A program made the translations under genes and the position numbers. Shown here piece after piece: positions 1 through 7,074 of a stretch of 10,256 nt of DNA (its first letter is position 1; each line of letters opens with the position of its first letter). This DNA comes from an uncultured Eubacterium sp. (GTDB lineage: Bacteria > Bacillota > Clostridia > Lachnospirales > Lachnospiraceae). The DNA lies in assembly GCA_946611445.1 (NCBI GenBank), contig CAMODP010000061.1:1-10256 (forward strand), written 5' to 3'. The notes under the pieces are model-generated. The model did no database searches and was not told the DNA's origin. It saw only the letters and a list, made by a program, of their open reading frames with translations.

Positions 1-53
1 CGGAGAGAAGCGCGTGTTCTGGCCGCCGCCATTCCGGCCTGGCTCAGCCGCGC

Positions 54-107
54 AAAAAAATGACCGGGAGCTTCCTGCTGCAGACCGTTCTATTCCTGCA
101 AGCTCCC
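54..107 (-). terminator. Possible Rho-independent terminator of the HD-domain gene
   Basis: On the minus strand an 8-bp inverted repeat (GGGAGCTT at 107-100 and AAGCTCCC at 73-66) is followed five bases later by seven T (60-54). The 5' arm lies inside the last codons of the HD gene, and the loop is long (26 nt), with a minor inner GCAG/CTGC pairing. The gap between stem and T run and the long loop make this a weaker candidate than the one at 8429-8458. The remaining bases 1-53 hold nothing I can assign. Confidence 0.35.
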
Positions 108-677
108 CTTCCGGATGTTATCTTTGATTATGCGGTCTGTGACCTCATACAGCTTCTCCGAACCCAGCCGGGTCTTTCTCTGTCTCCCGTATACCGCTTC
201 CGCCGTCACGTTATGCTCCTTCCAGTCGCCTCCTCCGTTACTGTTGTTCAGAAGCAGCGGCTGCAGGTTGTCCATAGAGTGGGCGAATCTCGATTCCGGC
301 GTGTCATACGCCTCAAATTCGTCAAAAAGCGCCGTCAGTTCGGCCTTCTGATCCTCCGGAAGCAGCGAGAAGATCCGCTCCTTCGCGGCATCTTCCCTCG
401 CCTTCTGCGTCTTCAGCCCTTCTGTATCATAGGCATAGGTATCTCCGGCGTCAATTTCCACGATATCATGGATCAGACACATCAGCATCACCTTCGTGAT
501 ATCCACTTCCTCATTTGCGTACTCCCGCAGCAGATACGCCATCACCGCCATGTGCCAGGCATGCTCCGCGTCATTCTCATTCCGCCCGTGCCCGGACAGA
601 TGCGTCTGCCGGAAGATATTCTTCTCCTTGTCAATTTCCAGAGAAAACGCCAGCTGCTTCTCAAGTCGTTCGTCCAT
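90..677 (-). CDS. HD-domain phosphohydrolase, YfbR/HDDC2-like 5'-deoxynucleotidase type
   Basis: A 195-residue cytoplasmic protein of the HD metal-dependent phosphohydrolase superfamily. The motifs fit the HD_3 group that holds 5'-deoxynucleotidases and related nucleotide phosphatases: E38-H39 in a segment reading NDAEHAWHMA, H70-D71 in LIHDIVEIDAGD with the group's E74 and G78-D79, and a later D136 in HSMDNLQPLL. H39, H70, D71 and D136 are the expected metal ligands. The substrate is probably a (deoxy)nucleoside monophosphate, by family and not by direct evidence. The frame is open upstream to 866, but that part overlaps the nuclease gene. The ATG at 677 has AAGGGGAG about six bases upstream and matches the family N-terminus, so I chose it. 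It lies 82 bp after the nuclease stop and may be co-transcribed with it. The family call is firm; the exact substrate is open. Confidence 0.9.
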   Translation of the reverse strand: MDERLEKQLAFSLEIDKEKNIFRQTHLSGHGRNENDAEHAWHMAVMAYLLREYANEEVDITKVMLMCLIHDIVEIDAGDTYAYDTEGLKTQKAREDAAKERIFSLLPEDQKAELTALFDEFEAYDTPESRFAHSMDNLQPLLLNNSNGGGDWKEHNVTAEAVYGRQRKTRLGSEKLYEVTDRIIKDNIRKGSLQE

Positions 678-759
678 TTTCTCTCCCCTTTTCTGAATGT
701 ATCGGGATTCACAGGACCGGGATTCATGACGCCGCGGAGCCTGTCCCTCTGCCCATGTG

Positions 760-1806
760 TCACGGCCTGCAGGATCCGCAGGGCGAATACCCCAGCTCAC
801 ATAGATCCTCCCGGCCCCGGATCCATTCGATCCTGTTCCGCCACGCAATCTCCTGCGCGGCATCACAGTCCGGTCTGTGAAACTTACCGGAATTCGTGTT
901 CAAAATATATACCGGAGCATTCTCATCCGCAGCGGCATATACAGACCCGTCTGCCATTCCTGATACAGAGTTCTCCTCTGCGCTCGCTCCCGTGCGGTAA
1001 TCGATCCGGATCCCCGGCTGTACATTATAGCAGAAAACACAAAAACGAAACGTATCGTCCTCCACGCCTTCCGCCTCAAGCAGGACACCGGACGCCACCG
1101 CGTTCTGCCCTTCAAAAACCGGCGTAACCCTGTACAGCACATGGCGGCCTGTGCGGCTGACATACTCCGCCACCCAGTCCTCCCAGGGCTGCATCCCTGT
1201 GATATTCAAATACCGTGTCCCGGTAATCAGGTTTCTCTCATCCGCGCTGATGCCGCAGAGCTGATAGCCGATCAGATGACAGCGATGGTACAGGTATCCC
1301 CCGTCAATGCCCTCATACTCTGCCTGCATCCATCCGGAAGGCTGAATCTCACTGATCGGTTCCCTTTCCCCGGCCGCCATCGTCTCCGCGCCAACCGCCA
1401 TCAAAGCCGGTCCGCAGCGCCCCCGTTCATCCAGAGGCTGAAATACCGGTACACCCGATGAAAAAAATGAAGCGCTGCCGTCTGCCCCGGCTTCGAAGTC
1501 TTCCGCTGCAGCCTTCCTCTCATCCTCAGAAAAAAACGGCTCATCATTCCGGAGACGGATAAACGGCCGGCCTGTGTAGACCGGCGGACGGTCCGCTAAC
1601 TCCCAGACTGAATCCGGCTCATCAGCTTCTCCGCCCGGCACTGCACTGTACGCCGCGCTCTCTCCGGCCGATCCTGCGCCGTATGCCGCGTTTTCTGAGA
1701 CGCCTGGTTGCCGCCGTGCCTCAGTAAGCCATAAGATGGCCACGGTAAAAATCGCAAGAACTACCATCTGAAGCAGCAGCCGGCGATCTTTGTGTTTCCC
1801 CTTCAT
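760..1806 (-). CDS. Secreted or membrane-anchored DNA/RNA non-specific endonuclease with C-terminal Cys/His module
   Basis: A 348-residue protein. Residues 11-27 form a hydrophobic helix after a basic start (KGKHKDRR), so it is either anchored in the membrane or exported. A low-complexity Ala/Gly/Glu linker runs to about residue 70. Residues 75-270 are the nuclease domain of the Endonuclea_NS_2 type: YHRCHLIGYQL (173-183) holds the presumed catalytic His177, and NLITGTRYLN (192-201) is the conserved metal/active-site segment that follows. Residues 299-348 form a separate module, YILNTNSGKFHRPDC then GYSPCGSCRP, with H310, C314, C336, C343 and C346. This resembles the Ada-type zinc-binding module often found at the end of Firmicute surface nucleases. 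It should cut DNA and RNA outside the cell, for nutrient use, DNA uptake or DNA clearance. The ATG at 1806 has AGGAAAG about ten bases upstream. The HD enzyme follows after 82 bp. Confidence 0.9.
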   Translation of the reverse strand: MKGKHKDRRLLLQMVVLAIFTVAILWLTEARRQPGVSENAAYGAGSAGESAAYSAVPGGEADEPDSVWELADRPPVYTGRPFIRLRNDEPFFSEDERKAAAEDFEAGADGSASFFSSGVPVFQPLDERGRCGPALMAVGAETMAAGEREPISEIQPSGWMQAEYEGIDGGYLYHRCHLIGYQLCGISADERNLITGTRYLNITGMQPWEDWVAEYVSRTGRHVLYRVTPVFEGQNAVASGVLLEAEGVEDDTFRFCVFCYNVQPGIRIDYRTGASAEENSVSGMADGSVYAAADENAPVYILNTNSGKFHRPDCDAAQEIAWRNRIEWIRGREDLCELGYSPCGSCRP

Positions 1807-1831
1807 ATACTGTTCTTTCCTGTACTATCTA

Positions 1832-1969
1832 TTATTTCTCATAGTGTATGCCTGTTATCGACAGTCTTCCAGATGATTTCTTCCTTTGCGACTTCATAGC
1901 CAACAAAGAAAACCGGAACAGCCAGGTGGGCGACTCCAGCGAGTACGTGTCCGAGACCGGCTGCCCCAT
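1832..1969 (-). CDS. Possible 45-codon small ORF in the permease-nuclease gap (doubtful)
   Basis: This 45-residue frame starts with ATG at 1969, four codon-lengths from the permease stop, with GGTGGAG seven bases upstream. It ends with TAA 25 bp before the nuclease start. The product would be MGQPVSDTYS... with a hydrophobic TWLFRFSLLA stretch, then basic KSQRKKSSGR. I recognise no domain. Two things argue against coding: the other strand and another minus frame are also open through here, and the start overlaps a terminator-like hairpin (1959-1967/1915-1923). It may instead be a conserved non-coding or dispersed element. I list it so that it is not lost. Confidence 0.2.
   Translation of the reverse strand: MGQPVSDTYSLESPTWLFRFSLLAMKSQRKKSSGRLSITGIHYEK
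1903..1967 (-). terminator. Terminator-like hairpin just after the permease gene
   Basis: Five bases after the permease stop, minus-strand GGGGCAGCC (1967-1959) can pair with GGCTGTTCC (1923-1915) over nine positions, two of them G-U. Then comes a T-rich run, GGTTTTCTTTG. The 35-nt loop holds a small ACTC/GAGT stem. The position suits an exporter-operon terminator, but the loop is long and the T run is broken. The nuclease downstream would then need its own promoter, which I cannot place convincingly. Confidence 0.3.
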
Positions 1970-1972
1970 ACT

Positions 1973-4900
1973 TCACTCCACCGACTTCAGCGACTCCGCC
2001 ATATTGATCTTCTCCAGCCGGAAGCCCATCACGAAGTTTACAAAAGCCGTGAATCCGAAAGTCAGGAGAATTGCCCACAGGAAACTCAGCGGTCTGATCC
2101 TGACTGGGAAGCACACCATGTCGACCCTGACCTGCATCATCACAAACCGGTGCAGGGCGATTCCCATGCCGAGGCCTGCCGCGGTGCCGATCGCCGTCAG
2201 GAGCAGATTTTCCCGCAGGATGTACGCGGAGGTCTCATTTTTGAAGAATCCCAGCACCTTGATAGTCGCGACCTCGCGCAGCCTCTCGATGATGTTGATA
2301 TTGGTCAGGTTGTACAGCACGACAAAAGCCAGGCCCGCCGCACTCACGATCACCAGCAGCACGACATAGTTGAGCGCGGACATCATTTTGACAAGTCTGT
2401 CCCGAAGTTCCTTCAGAAGGGTGACGGATGTCACCTGCTCCGCCTTCGCCAGTTCTGCCTGGCATTTGTAAATGTCAGAGTCCTCCGGGAAATTGACATA
2501 GGCCCCGTTTGCCTGCACCTCGCCCTTCGCCTCCTTCAGAGTCTCCGCCGAAACGATCACATAATTGTAGACGTAGTTTTCAAACACCCCCCGGATCTCA
2601 ACGGTCATGGTGTCCATGTCCTCATTGCGGAGTGTCAGCGTGTCGCCGGGGGCGAGAGCATAGCGCTCCGCCAGGCTCTGGCTGATCAGGGCGCCTCCCT
2701 GCTCCGGAACTGTGAGCGGCACGCCGTCAGTATCCTGCAGCGTGAAAAAGTCCCGCAGTCCATCCGGCTGTACGGCGGCGATCAGATCTATGCTCTTGAC
2801 GTGACGGTCTGTCAGGATGTCCCACGACTCCCTTGCGTACACGGAGCAGGAAGCCCCCAGGTTCTCTATTCTCTTTCCGATCTCATCGGGCATGGCCGTC
2901 CCGTCTCCGTTCCGCCAGCTGACCTCTGCGTCTGCCGTCTGGATCCTGTCAAACTGATCCTGCGCGAAGCCGGCGATCGAGTCCTGCAGTCCGAATCCCG
3001 TCAGCAGCAGGGCCGTGCAGCCTCCGATGCCCAGCACCATCATGAACAGCCGCTTCTTATAGCGGAAGATATTCCGGAGCGACACCTTGCGCATGAAGCC
3101 CAGATGATTCCAGAGAAACGGGATATACTCCAGGAAAATCCGCCGGCCGGCCTTCGGGGCCTTCGGCCGCATCAGGCTGGCGGCGCATTCCCGCATCGCG
3201 CTGCGGCAGGACAGATACGTCGTTCCCAGGCAGCAGACAAGAGAAGCCGCCATCACACCCCCGAACAGGAGCGGATCGAACAGATAGCGCAGCGTGATCG
3301 GGATGTACATGATCTGATAGGCATACCAGATAACCGTCGGAAAGATCAGGACACCTGCCGTATACCCGACAATGCATCCCAGTGCCGCAGCAGTCCCCGC
3401 GTACGCCAGGAAGCCCTTCATAATGTCCCGGGCGGAATAGCCCAGGCCTTTCAGAACGCCGATCTGTGAGCGCTGCTCCTCTACCATGCGGGTCATCGTC
3501 GTCATGCAGACCAGCGCCGCCACCAGCAGGAAAAAGACGGGAAACACGCCGGCGATCTGCCGGACAATCTGCGAATCGCTCTCAAAGCAGGCATAGGCGA
3601 TGTTCGTATTTCTCTCCAGCAGCCAGGTATCCGGCTTTTCAAAATCCGCCAGCTCTTTTTCTGCGTCCGCCAGCTTCTCCTCCGCGTCGGCAATTTTCTC
3701 GTCGTATTCTTTTTTTCCTTCCTCGTAATCCGTCAGACCTTCCCGGTATTCTTTTTCCCCCTCCCGGTAGGATTCCAGATTCTCTCTGTACTGCGCGCGT
3801 CCTTCCTCCAGATCCGCGTCGCCCTGTTCCAGATCAGCCTTTCCTTTTTCGTATTCCTCCAGGCCGCTCTCATACTCCAGACGGCCGGTCTCGTATTCCT
3901 CGACGCCGGCATTATACTGCGCGACCGCACTGTCGTATTCCGCCAGACCCTCTTCCCAGGCGGCGCGGCCTGCCTCCAGCTCCGCCCGGCCCTGCTCATA
4001 CTCCGCCAGACCTGCCTCATACTCCGCCAGTCCGCTCTCCCAGGCGGCGCGGCCTGCTGTCAGGCTGTCATACGCTGCGCGGCCCTCAGCCAGCTGTTCC
4101 GCAATAACCGGCCGCTGTGCCTCCCAGGCTGCCTTTCCGCTCTCATATTCCGCCAGAGCACTGTTGTACTGTGCCAGACCTTCCTCATACGCCGCCCGGC
4201 CCTGCTCCCACTCTGTCCTGGCCGCCGCGAGCTGCGCCCGCGCCGCCTGTTCCGCTTCCGCAGAAAGCATGCCCGCTGCCGCCGCCGCATTCAGTTCTTC
4301 TTCCTGCCGCAGCAGCTCCTGTTCTCCCGCGGCCAGTTCCTGTGCTGTCTGCTGCAGAGCGGCATCTGACGCTTCCAGCTGCGGGCCGGCGGCCGCCAGC
4401 TCCGCGTCCTTCTCGGCCAGCAAAGCCTCTGCCGCATCCAGCTGCTGCACGAAGCCCTCCAGTGAACCTGTCTCCGCCGTCAGCTGCGCTTCCGCCGCGT
4501 CCAGCACCGCTTTGTTCTCGTCCAGGGCCGCTTTTGCGTCATCCAGCTGCTGCCCGGACCAGGCCAGCTCCTCCTCTCCCTGTGTGAGCTGCAGATCGGT
4601 CTCTTCCAGCTGCGTCCAGGCGTCGTCAAGTTTCCGGCCGTTCTCGTCCAGCTCCGCCTCCGCATCTGTCAGCTTCTGCAGGGCTTCCTCCAGCTGCGTC
4701 TCGCTCTCGGACAGCTTTTTCCGCCCTTCCCTGAGCTCTCTGTCAGCCTTTCGCAGTTCTTTTCCCGCGTCTGTCAGCTTCTTCTCCGCGTCTGTCAGTT
4801 CCTGCTCCGCATCGGTCAGCTCTGTCTCTGCGTCTGCCAGTTCCTTCTCTCCGTCCGCCTTCTGTTCCTCATATTCCTCGCGGGCGTCGGCCAGTTCTGT

Positions 4901-5689
4901 CTCCGCCTCCTCGTACAGGCGGTCATATCTGGCATCCGCTTCTTTCTGCGCCGTGTCCTCCCAGCCGGTCCGTCCGCTCTCCAGGGTCTGCTCGTACTGC
5001 TCCGTATAGATCTCGTCATCATTGTCCAGCTTAACATAGATATCGGTGTAGTAGTCGTTCGCAAAGGCTTCCGGCGGCAGATACAGATATCCGGAGACGC
5101 TGCCATTGCCAATGGAAGTCGTCCCTCGCTCAAAGTTCGCGTAGAGAGAGGAATCGGCAAAGCCAACAATGGTAAAAGCAGAACCCGTAAACGCCTCCGC
5201 CGTGTCCTCTTCATTTTCTGCCGACAGGCGGATCGTATCCCCTACCTGGCAGCCCATACGGTTCCGCGCGTCCATGAGGCACTCTGATCCCGAGGCGGGC
5301 ATCTCTCCTTCTTCCAGTCGGATTCCGTTCAGCGAGGAGGTCAGGGAATGCGCCTTGAACACAGCCGTATCGCCCCGCTCATTCTCCAGAATGACGTCGT
5401 ACTGCCAGGCACCTTCCGCCGCCCGGACATTTTTCTGTCCGCGGATCTCCTCCACTTCTGATTCGTTCCATCCCAGCGTCGAGATCAGCCGGTAATCGAA
5501 CAGCTGATACTGGCGGTAGAACTGATCGACCGTGTGTACCATGACAGGCGTCGTAATCCGCAGTCCGGAAAAAAATCCCGTACCCAGCGCCACAATGGCA
5601 AAAATAGCCAAAAAGCGCCCGAGAGTCTTCCGAATCTCCCGGGCGGTAATCAGCCGCAGTACGTTTTTTCTCCTCTTTCTGTGTCTCAT
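1973..5689 (-). CDS. FtsX/MacB-type ABC transporter permease with giant coiled-coil extracellular arm
   Basis: A 1238-residue membrane protein, the partner of the ATPase encoded 34 bp upstream. Likely layout: TM1 (24-44); an external globular part (about 50-250); continuous heptad-repeat coiled coil (about 255-683, encoded by 4927-3641); TM2-TM4 (712-732, 757-785, 804-826) with a first FtsX domain; TM5 (881-900); a second external domain (905-1095); TM6-TM8 (1104-1127, 1157-1179, 1199-1221) with the second FtsX domain. EEQRSQIGVLKGLGYSARDI (737-756) and ERLREVATIKVLGF (1135-1148) are the paired cytoplasmic coupling segments of this family. Such permeases move lipoproteins, peptides or drugs, or transmit force or signals across the envelope; the substrate cannot be read here. 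The coiled coil is first of LxDAexE type, then of YExGxA type, with an Ala/Gly break at 467-474, almost exactly in the middle. Typical FtsX permeases with this topology are roughly 800 residues without the arm. The ATG at 5689 follows GGCAGGA about eight bases upstream. Confidence 0.93.
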   Translation of the reverse strand: MRHRKRRKNVLRLITAREIRKTLGRFLAIFAIVALGTGFFSGLRITTPVMVHTVDQFYRQYQLFDYRLISTLGWNESEVEEIRGQKNVRAAEGAWQYDVILENERGDTAVFKAHSLTSSLNGIRLEEGEMPASGSECLMDARNRMGCQVGDTIRLSAENEEDTAEAFTGSAFTIVGFADSSLYANFERGTTSIGNGSVSGYLYLPPEAFANDYYTDIYVKLDNDDEIYTEQYEQTLESGRTGWEDTAQKEADARYDRLYEEAETELADAREEYEEQKADGEKELADAETELTDAEQELTDAEKKLTDAGKELRKADRELREGRKKLSESETQLEEALQKLTDAEAELDENGRKLDDAWTQLEETDLQLTQGEEELAWSGQQLDDAKAALDENKAVLDAAEAQLTAETGSLEGFVQQLDAAEALLAEKDAELAAAGPQLEASDAALQQTAQELAAGEQELLRQEEELNAAAAAGMLSAEAEQAARAQLAAARTEWEQGRAAYEEGLAQYNSALAEYESGKAAWEAQRPVIAEQLAEGRAAYDSLTAGRAAWESGLAEYEAGLAEYEQGRAELEAGRAAWEEGLAEYDSAVAQYNAGVEEYETGRLEYESGLEEYEKGKADLEQGDADLEEGRAQYRENLESYREGEKEYREGLTDYEEGKKEYDEKIADAEEKLADAEKELADFEKPDTWLLERNTNIAYACFESDSQIVRQIAGVFPVFFLLVAALVCMTTMTRMVEEQRSQIGVLKGLGYSARDIMKGFLAYAGTAAALGCIVGYTAGVLIFPTVIWYAYQIMYIPITLRYLFDPLLFGGVMAASLVCCLGTTYLSCRSAMRECAASLMRPKAPKAGRRIFLEYIPFLWNHLGFMRKVSLRNIFRYKKRLFMMVLGIGGCTALLLTGFGLQDSIAGFAQDQFDRIQTADAEVSWRNGDGTAMPDEIGKRIENLGASCSVYARESWDILTDRHVKSIDLIAAVQPDGLRDFFTLQDTDGVPLTVPEQGGALISQSLAERYALAPGDTLTLRNEDMDTMTVEIRGVFENYVYNYVIVSAETLKEAKGEVQANGAYVNFPEDSDIYKCQAELAKAEQVTSVTLLKELRDRLVKMMSALNYVVLLVIVSAAGLAFVVLYNLTNINIIERLREVATIKVLGFFKNETSAYILRENLLLTAIGTAAGLGMGIALHRFVMMQVRVDMVCFPVRIRPLSFLWAILLTFGFTAFVNFVMGFRLEKINMAESLKSVE
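3641..4927 (-). repeat. Coding heptad (21-bp) repeats of the permease coiled coil
   Basis: The DNA for permease residues 255-683 is a long series of diverged 21-bp units. The clearest unit, YExGxAx, recurs nearly without gaps from residue 492 to 664. Longer near-exact copies also occur: CCCAGGCGGCGCGGCCTGC is present at 3955-3973 and again at 4039-4057, 84 bp (four heptads) apart. This is a coding repeat and not a separate element, but slippage or recombination could change the arm length in steps of seven residues. Confidence 0.85.
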
Positions 5690-5723
5690 TCAGGATCCTG
5701 CCTCTGCTTTGTCTGCGGTGCCT

Positions 5724-6425
5724 TCACCACTCAATCCTGTCTATGTCTTCCCGCTCTTCATTTTTATACATGTCAACGATGCGTCCGCTGTTTACCCGGA
5801 TAACCCGGTCCGCCATTCCGGTGAGCGCCAGGTTGTGCGTGATCACGATGACAGTCATCCCGCTCTTTCTGCACGTCTCATCAAGCAGCTTCAGAATCGC
5901 TTTTCCTGTCTGGTAATCCAGCGCGCCCGTCGGTTCGTCGCAGAGCAGCAGCTTCGGATTTTTCACCAGTGCTCTGGCGATCGCCACGCGCTGCTGTTCT
6001 CCGCCGGAAAGCTGGGCAGGAAAATTCATCATCCTGTCGCCCAGACCGACCTGCTTCAGAACCTTCCGGGGATTCATCGGTTTTCTCACCAGCTGCGCCG
6101 CGAGTTCTACATTCTCAAGGGCGGTCAGGTTCTGCACCAGATTGTAAAACTGGAAAACAAATCCCACGGAAAACCGCCGGTACGCCGTCAGTCTTCTGCT
6201 GTCATAGGCGGATATTTCCTTGCCGGCCAGAAAAACCTTCCCGGAAGTCGGCGAATCCATCCCGCCCAGGATATTCAGAATCGTCGTTTTTCCCGCGCCG
6301 GAGGCGCCCACAATAACACAGAACTCCCCCTTCTCCACCGTGAAGCTCGCTCCGGAGAGCGCAGGGATCTCGATGGAGTCGCCTTTGTATATTTTCCGGA
6401 CATCCTCGAATTCTACATATGCCAT
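5724..6425 (-). CDS. ABC transporter ATP-binding protein, LolD/MacB type
   Basis: A 233-residue ATPase with all expected motifs: Walker [10 protein letters not shown] (40-48), Q-loop Gln92 in FVFQFYNL, signature [15 protein letters not shown] (139-153), Walker [13 protein letters not shown] (159-170) and H-loop His197 in VITHN. The order and the DEPTGALD wording are those of the LolD/MacB/FtsE subfamily, whose ATPases pair with FtsX-type permeases. It powers the permease encoded 34 bp downstream and acts on the cytoplasmic face of the membrane. The start is nine bases after the stop of the Dabb gene. Only a poor ribosome site (GCAGG) lies in that gap, while GAGGA sits inside the preceding coding end, so translation is probably coupled to the upstream gene. 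Confidence 0.96.
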   Translation of the reverse strand: MAYVEFEDVRKIYKGDSIEIPALSGASFTVEKGEFCVIVGASGAGKTTILNILGGMDSPTSGKVFLAGKEISAYDSRRLTAYRRFSVGFVFQFYNLVQNLTALENVELAAQLVRKPMNPRKVLKQVGLGDRMMNFPAQLSGGEQQRVAIARALVKNPKLLLCDEPTGALDYQTGKAILKLLDETCRKSGMTVIVITHNLALTGMADRVIRVNSGRIVDMYKNEEREDIDRIEW

Positions 6426-6434
6426 AGCCTGCGG

Positions 6435-6719
6435 TCAGTCCTCACTGTCGAAAATCACTTTGCCGCTGAGCATGCCGCCGTACTTCTCTTTCCATTTCAG
6501 GTGAGGCTCGCATACGTCATACTTCTCCAGCGCCTCCCTGTCCATCTCCATCTCAATCATCAGATCATAGCGGTTGCTGCGGCTGACGCAGCAGGGCTTC
6601 ACCCGGACCGCGTGGATTCCCGGCACAGACAGCATCTCCTCAAAAAGCTTCGTCACAGGTTCCAGAAGCGCTTCCCTGTCACAGTCATCATTCCATTTTG
6701 CGATAATATAATGCTTCAT
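6435..6719 (-). CDS. Dabb-family (stress-responsive alpha/beta barrel) small protein
   Basis: A 94-residue soluble protein with the Dabb (PF07876-type) pattern: an N-terminal beta strand HYIIAKW, a helix, a middle segment RYDLMIEMEMDREALEKYDVC, and the closing EPHLKWKEKYG (71-81) that matches the family's usual HP.H..w...... ending. Members are ferredoxin-like dimers of mostly unknown function; a few are stress-induced or are cyclases. It is the first gene of the exporter operon, nine bases before the ATPase, with its own promoter at 6766-6794. GAGG lies five bases before the ATG at 6719. Its connection with the exporter is only positional. Two adjacent cysteines (43-44 in KPCCVS) are noticeable. 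Confidence 0.85.
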   Translation of the reverse strand: MKHYIIAKWNDDCDREALLEPVTKLFEEMLSVPGIHAVRVKPCCVSRSNRYDLMIEMEMDREALEKYDVCEPHLKWKEKYGGMLSGKVIFDSED

Positions 6720-6765
6720 CTCTGCCTCACCCGTATGCTGAAAAAAGCCTGCTCTTTATTGACTC

Positions 6766-6794
6766 ATCATACTTGGTGCGTCAGTAAAAAGCAA
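6766..6794 (-). promoter_or_regulatory. Sigma-A-type promoter of the Dabb/ABC operon
   Basis: Minus strand: TTGCTT (6794-6789), 17-base spacer, TATGAT (6771-6766). The -10 box matches the consensus at five of six positions and the spacing is ideal; the -35 box keeps only TTG plus partial similarity. Transcription would begin near 6759, giving a leader of about 40 bases before the Dabb start. An 11-bp palindrome, CAGAATTTCTG (6809-6819), lies 14 bp upstream of the -35 box and could be an activator or repressor site. Confidence 0.65.
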
Positions 6795-6823
6795 GCGTAA
6801 CATAACGTCAGAATTTCTGTGAT

Positions 6824-7018
6824 TCAGTGAAGATCCAGTTCGGGCGGCTCGTCCAGATGCTCTGAGACATATTTGCCGTCCTTCTTCCGCTGCTTCACGC
6901 ACTCCGTCAGGAGATACTCAATCTGCCCGTTCACCGAGCGGAAATCATCCTCTGCCCAGGCTGCGATGGCATTGTATAGTTTTTCGCTTAGCCGCAGAGG
7001 CACTTGTTTTTTAGGCAT
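6824..7018 (-). CDS. Arc-like ribbon-helix-helix small DNA-binding protein
   Basis: A 64-residue protein that begins [40 protein letters not shown]. This is the Arc/MetJ-type ribbon-helix-helix pattern: a short strand with alternating residues (QVPLRL, 5-10) that would insert in the DNA major groove, helix A (11-25), the [10 protein letters not shown] helix B (28-38), then a basic KQRKKDGK and an acidic tail. Such proteins are dimeric repressors or antitoxins. No toxin gene is next to it. It follows the SPFH gene by 292 bp of repeat-bearing DNA with no clear promoter, so it is probably on the SPFH transcript. AGGAG lies about eight bases before the ATG at 7018. It is a candidate for binding the palindrome at 8379-8395, which is inference. 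Confidence 0.85.
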   Translation of the reverse strand: MPKKQVPLRLSEKLYNAIAAWAEDDFRSVNGQIEYLLTECVKQRKKDGKYVSEHLDEPPELDLH

Positions 7019-7074
7019 ATCCTGTTCTCCTGTATGGGGCTTACGTGATCCGGACTATTTTCGGCATGTTTTTT

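Noticed and set aside
704..725. Short direct repeat GGGATTCA in the nuclease-HD spacer
   Set aside because: Eight bases twice is too short to be meaningful, and no regulatory context is visible.
678..866. 63-codon N-terminal extension of the HD protein
   Set aside because: It overlaps the nuclease coding end and has an unconserved basic composition; the ATG at 677 has a good ribosome site and begins the conserved part.
60..1127. Plus-strand open frame (355 codons) at the left end
   Set aside because: It is antisense to both the HD enzyme and the nuclease, and has no recognisable motif.
1886..3469. Long plus-strand open frame (527 codons) opposite the permease
   Set aside because: It lies antisense to a clear FtsX permease and its translation is rich in Arg, His and Gln without any domain. 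It is a shadow of GC-rich coding DNA.
4164..5009. Plus-strand Ser/Ala-rich open frame (281 codons) that looks like a serine-repeat surface protein
   Set aside because: It is the exact complement of the Glu/Ala/Leu coiled-coil codons; the Ser repeat is a product of the heptads on the other strand.
5532..6800. Plus-strand open frame (422 codons) opposite the ATPase and Dabb genes
   Set aside because: It covers the complement of a perfect ABC ATPase and crosses the promoter at 6766-6794; no domain is visible.
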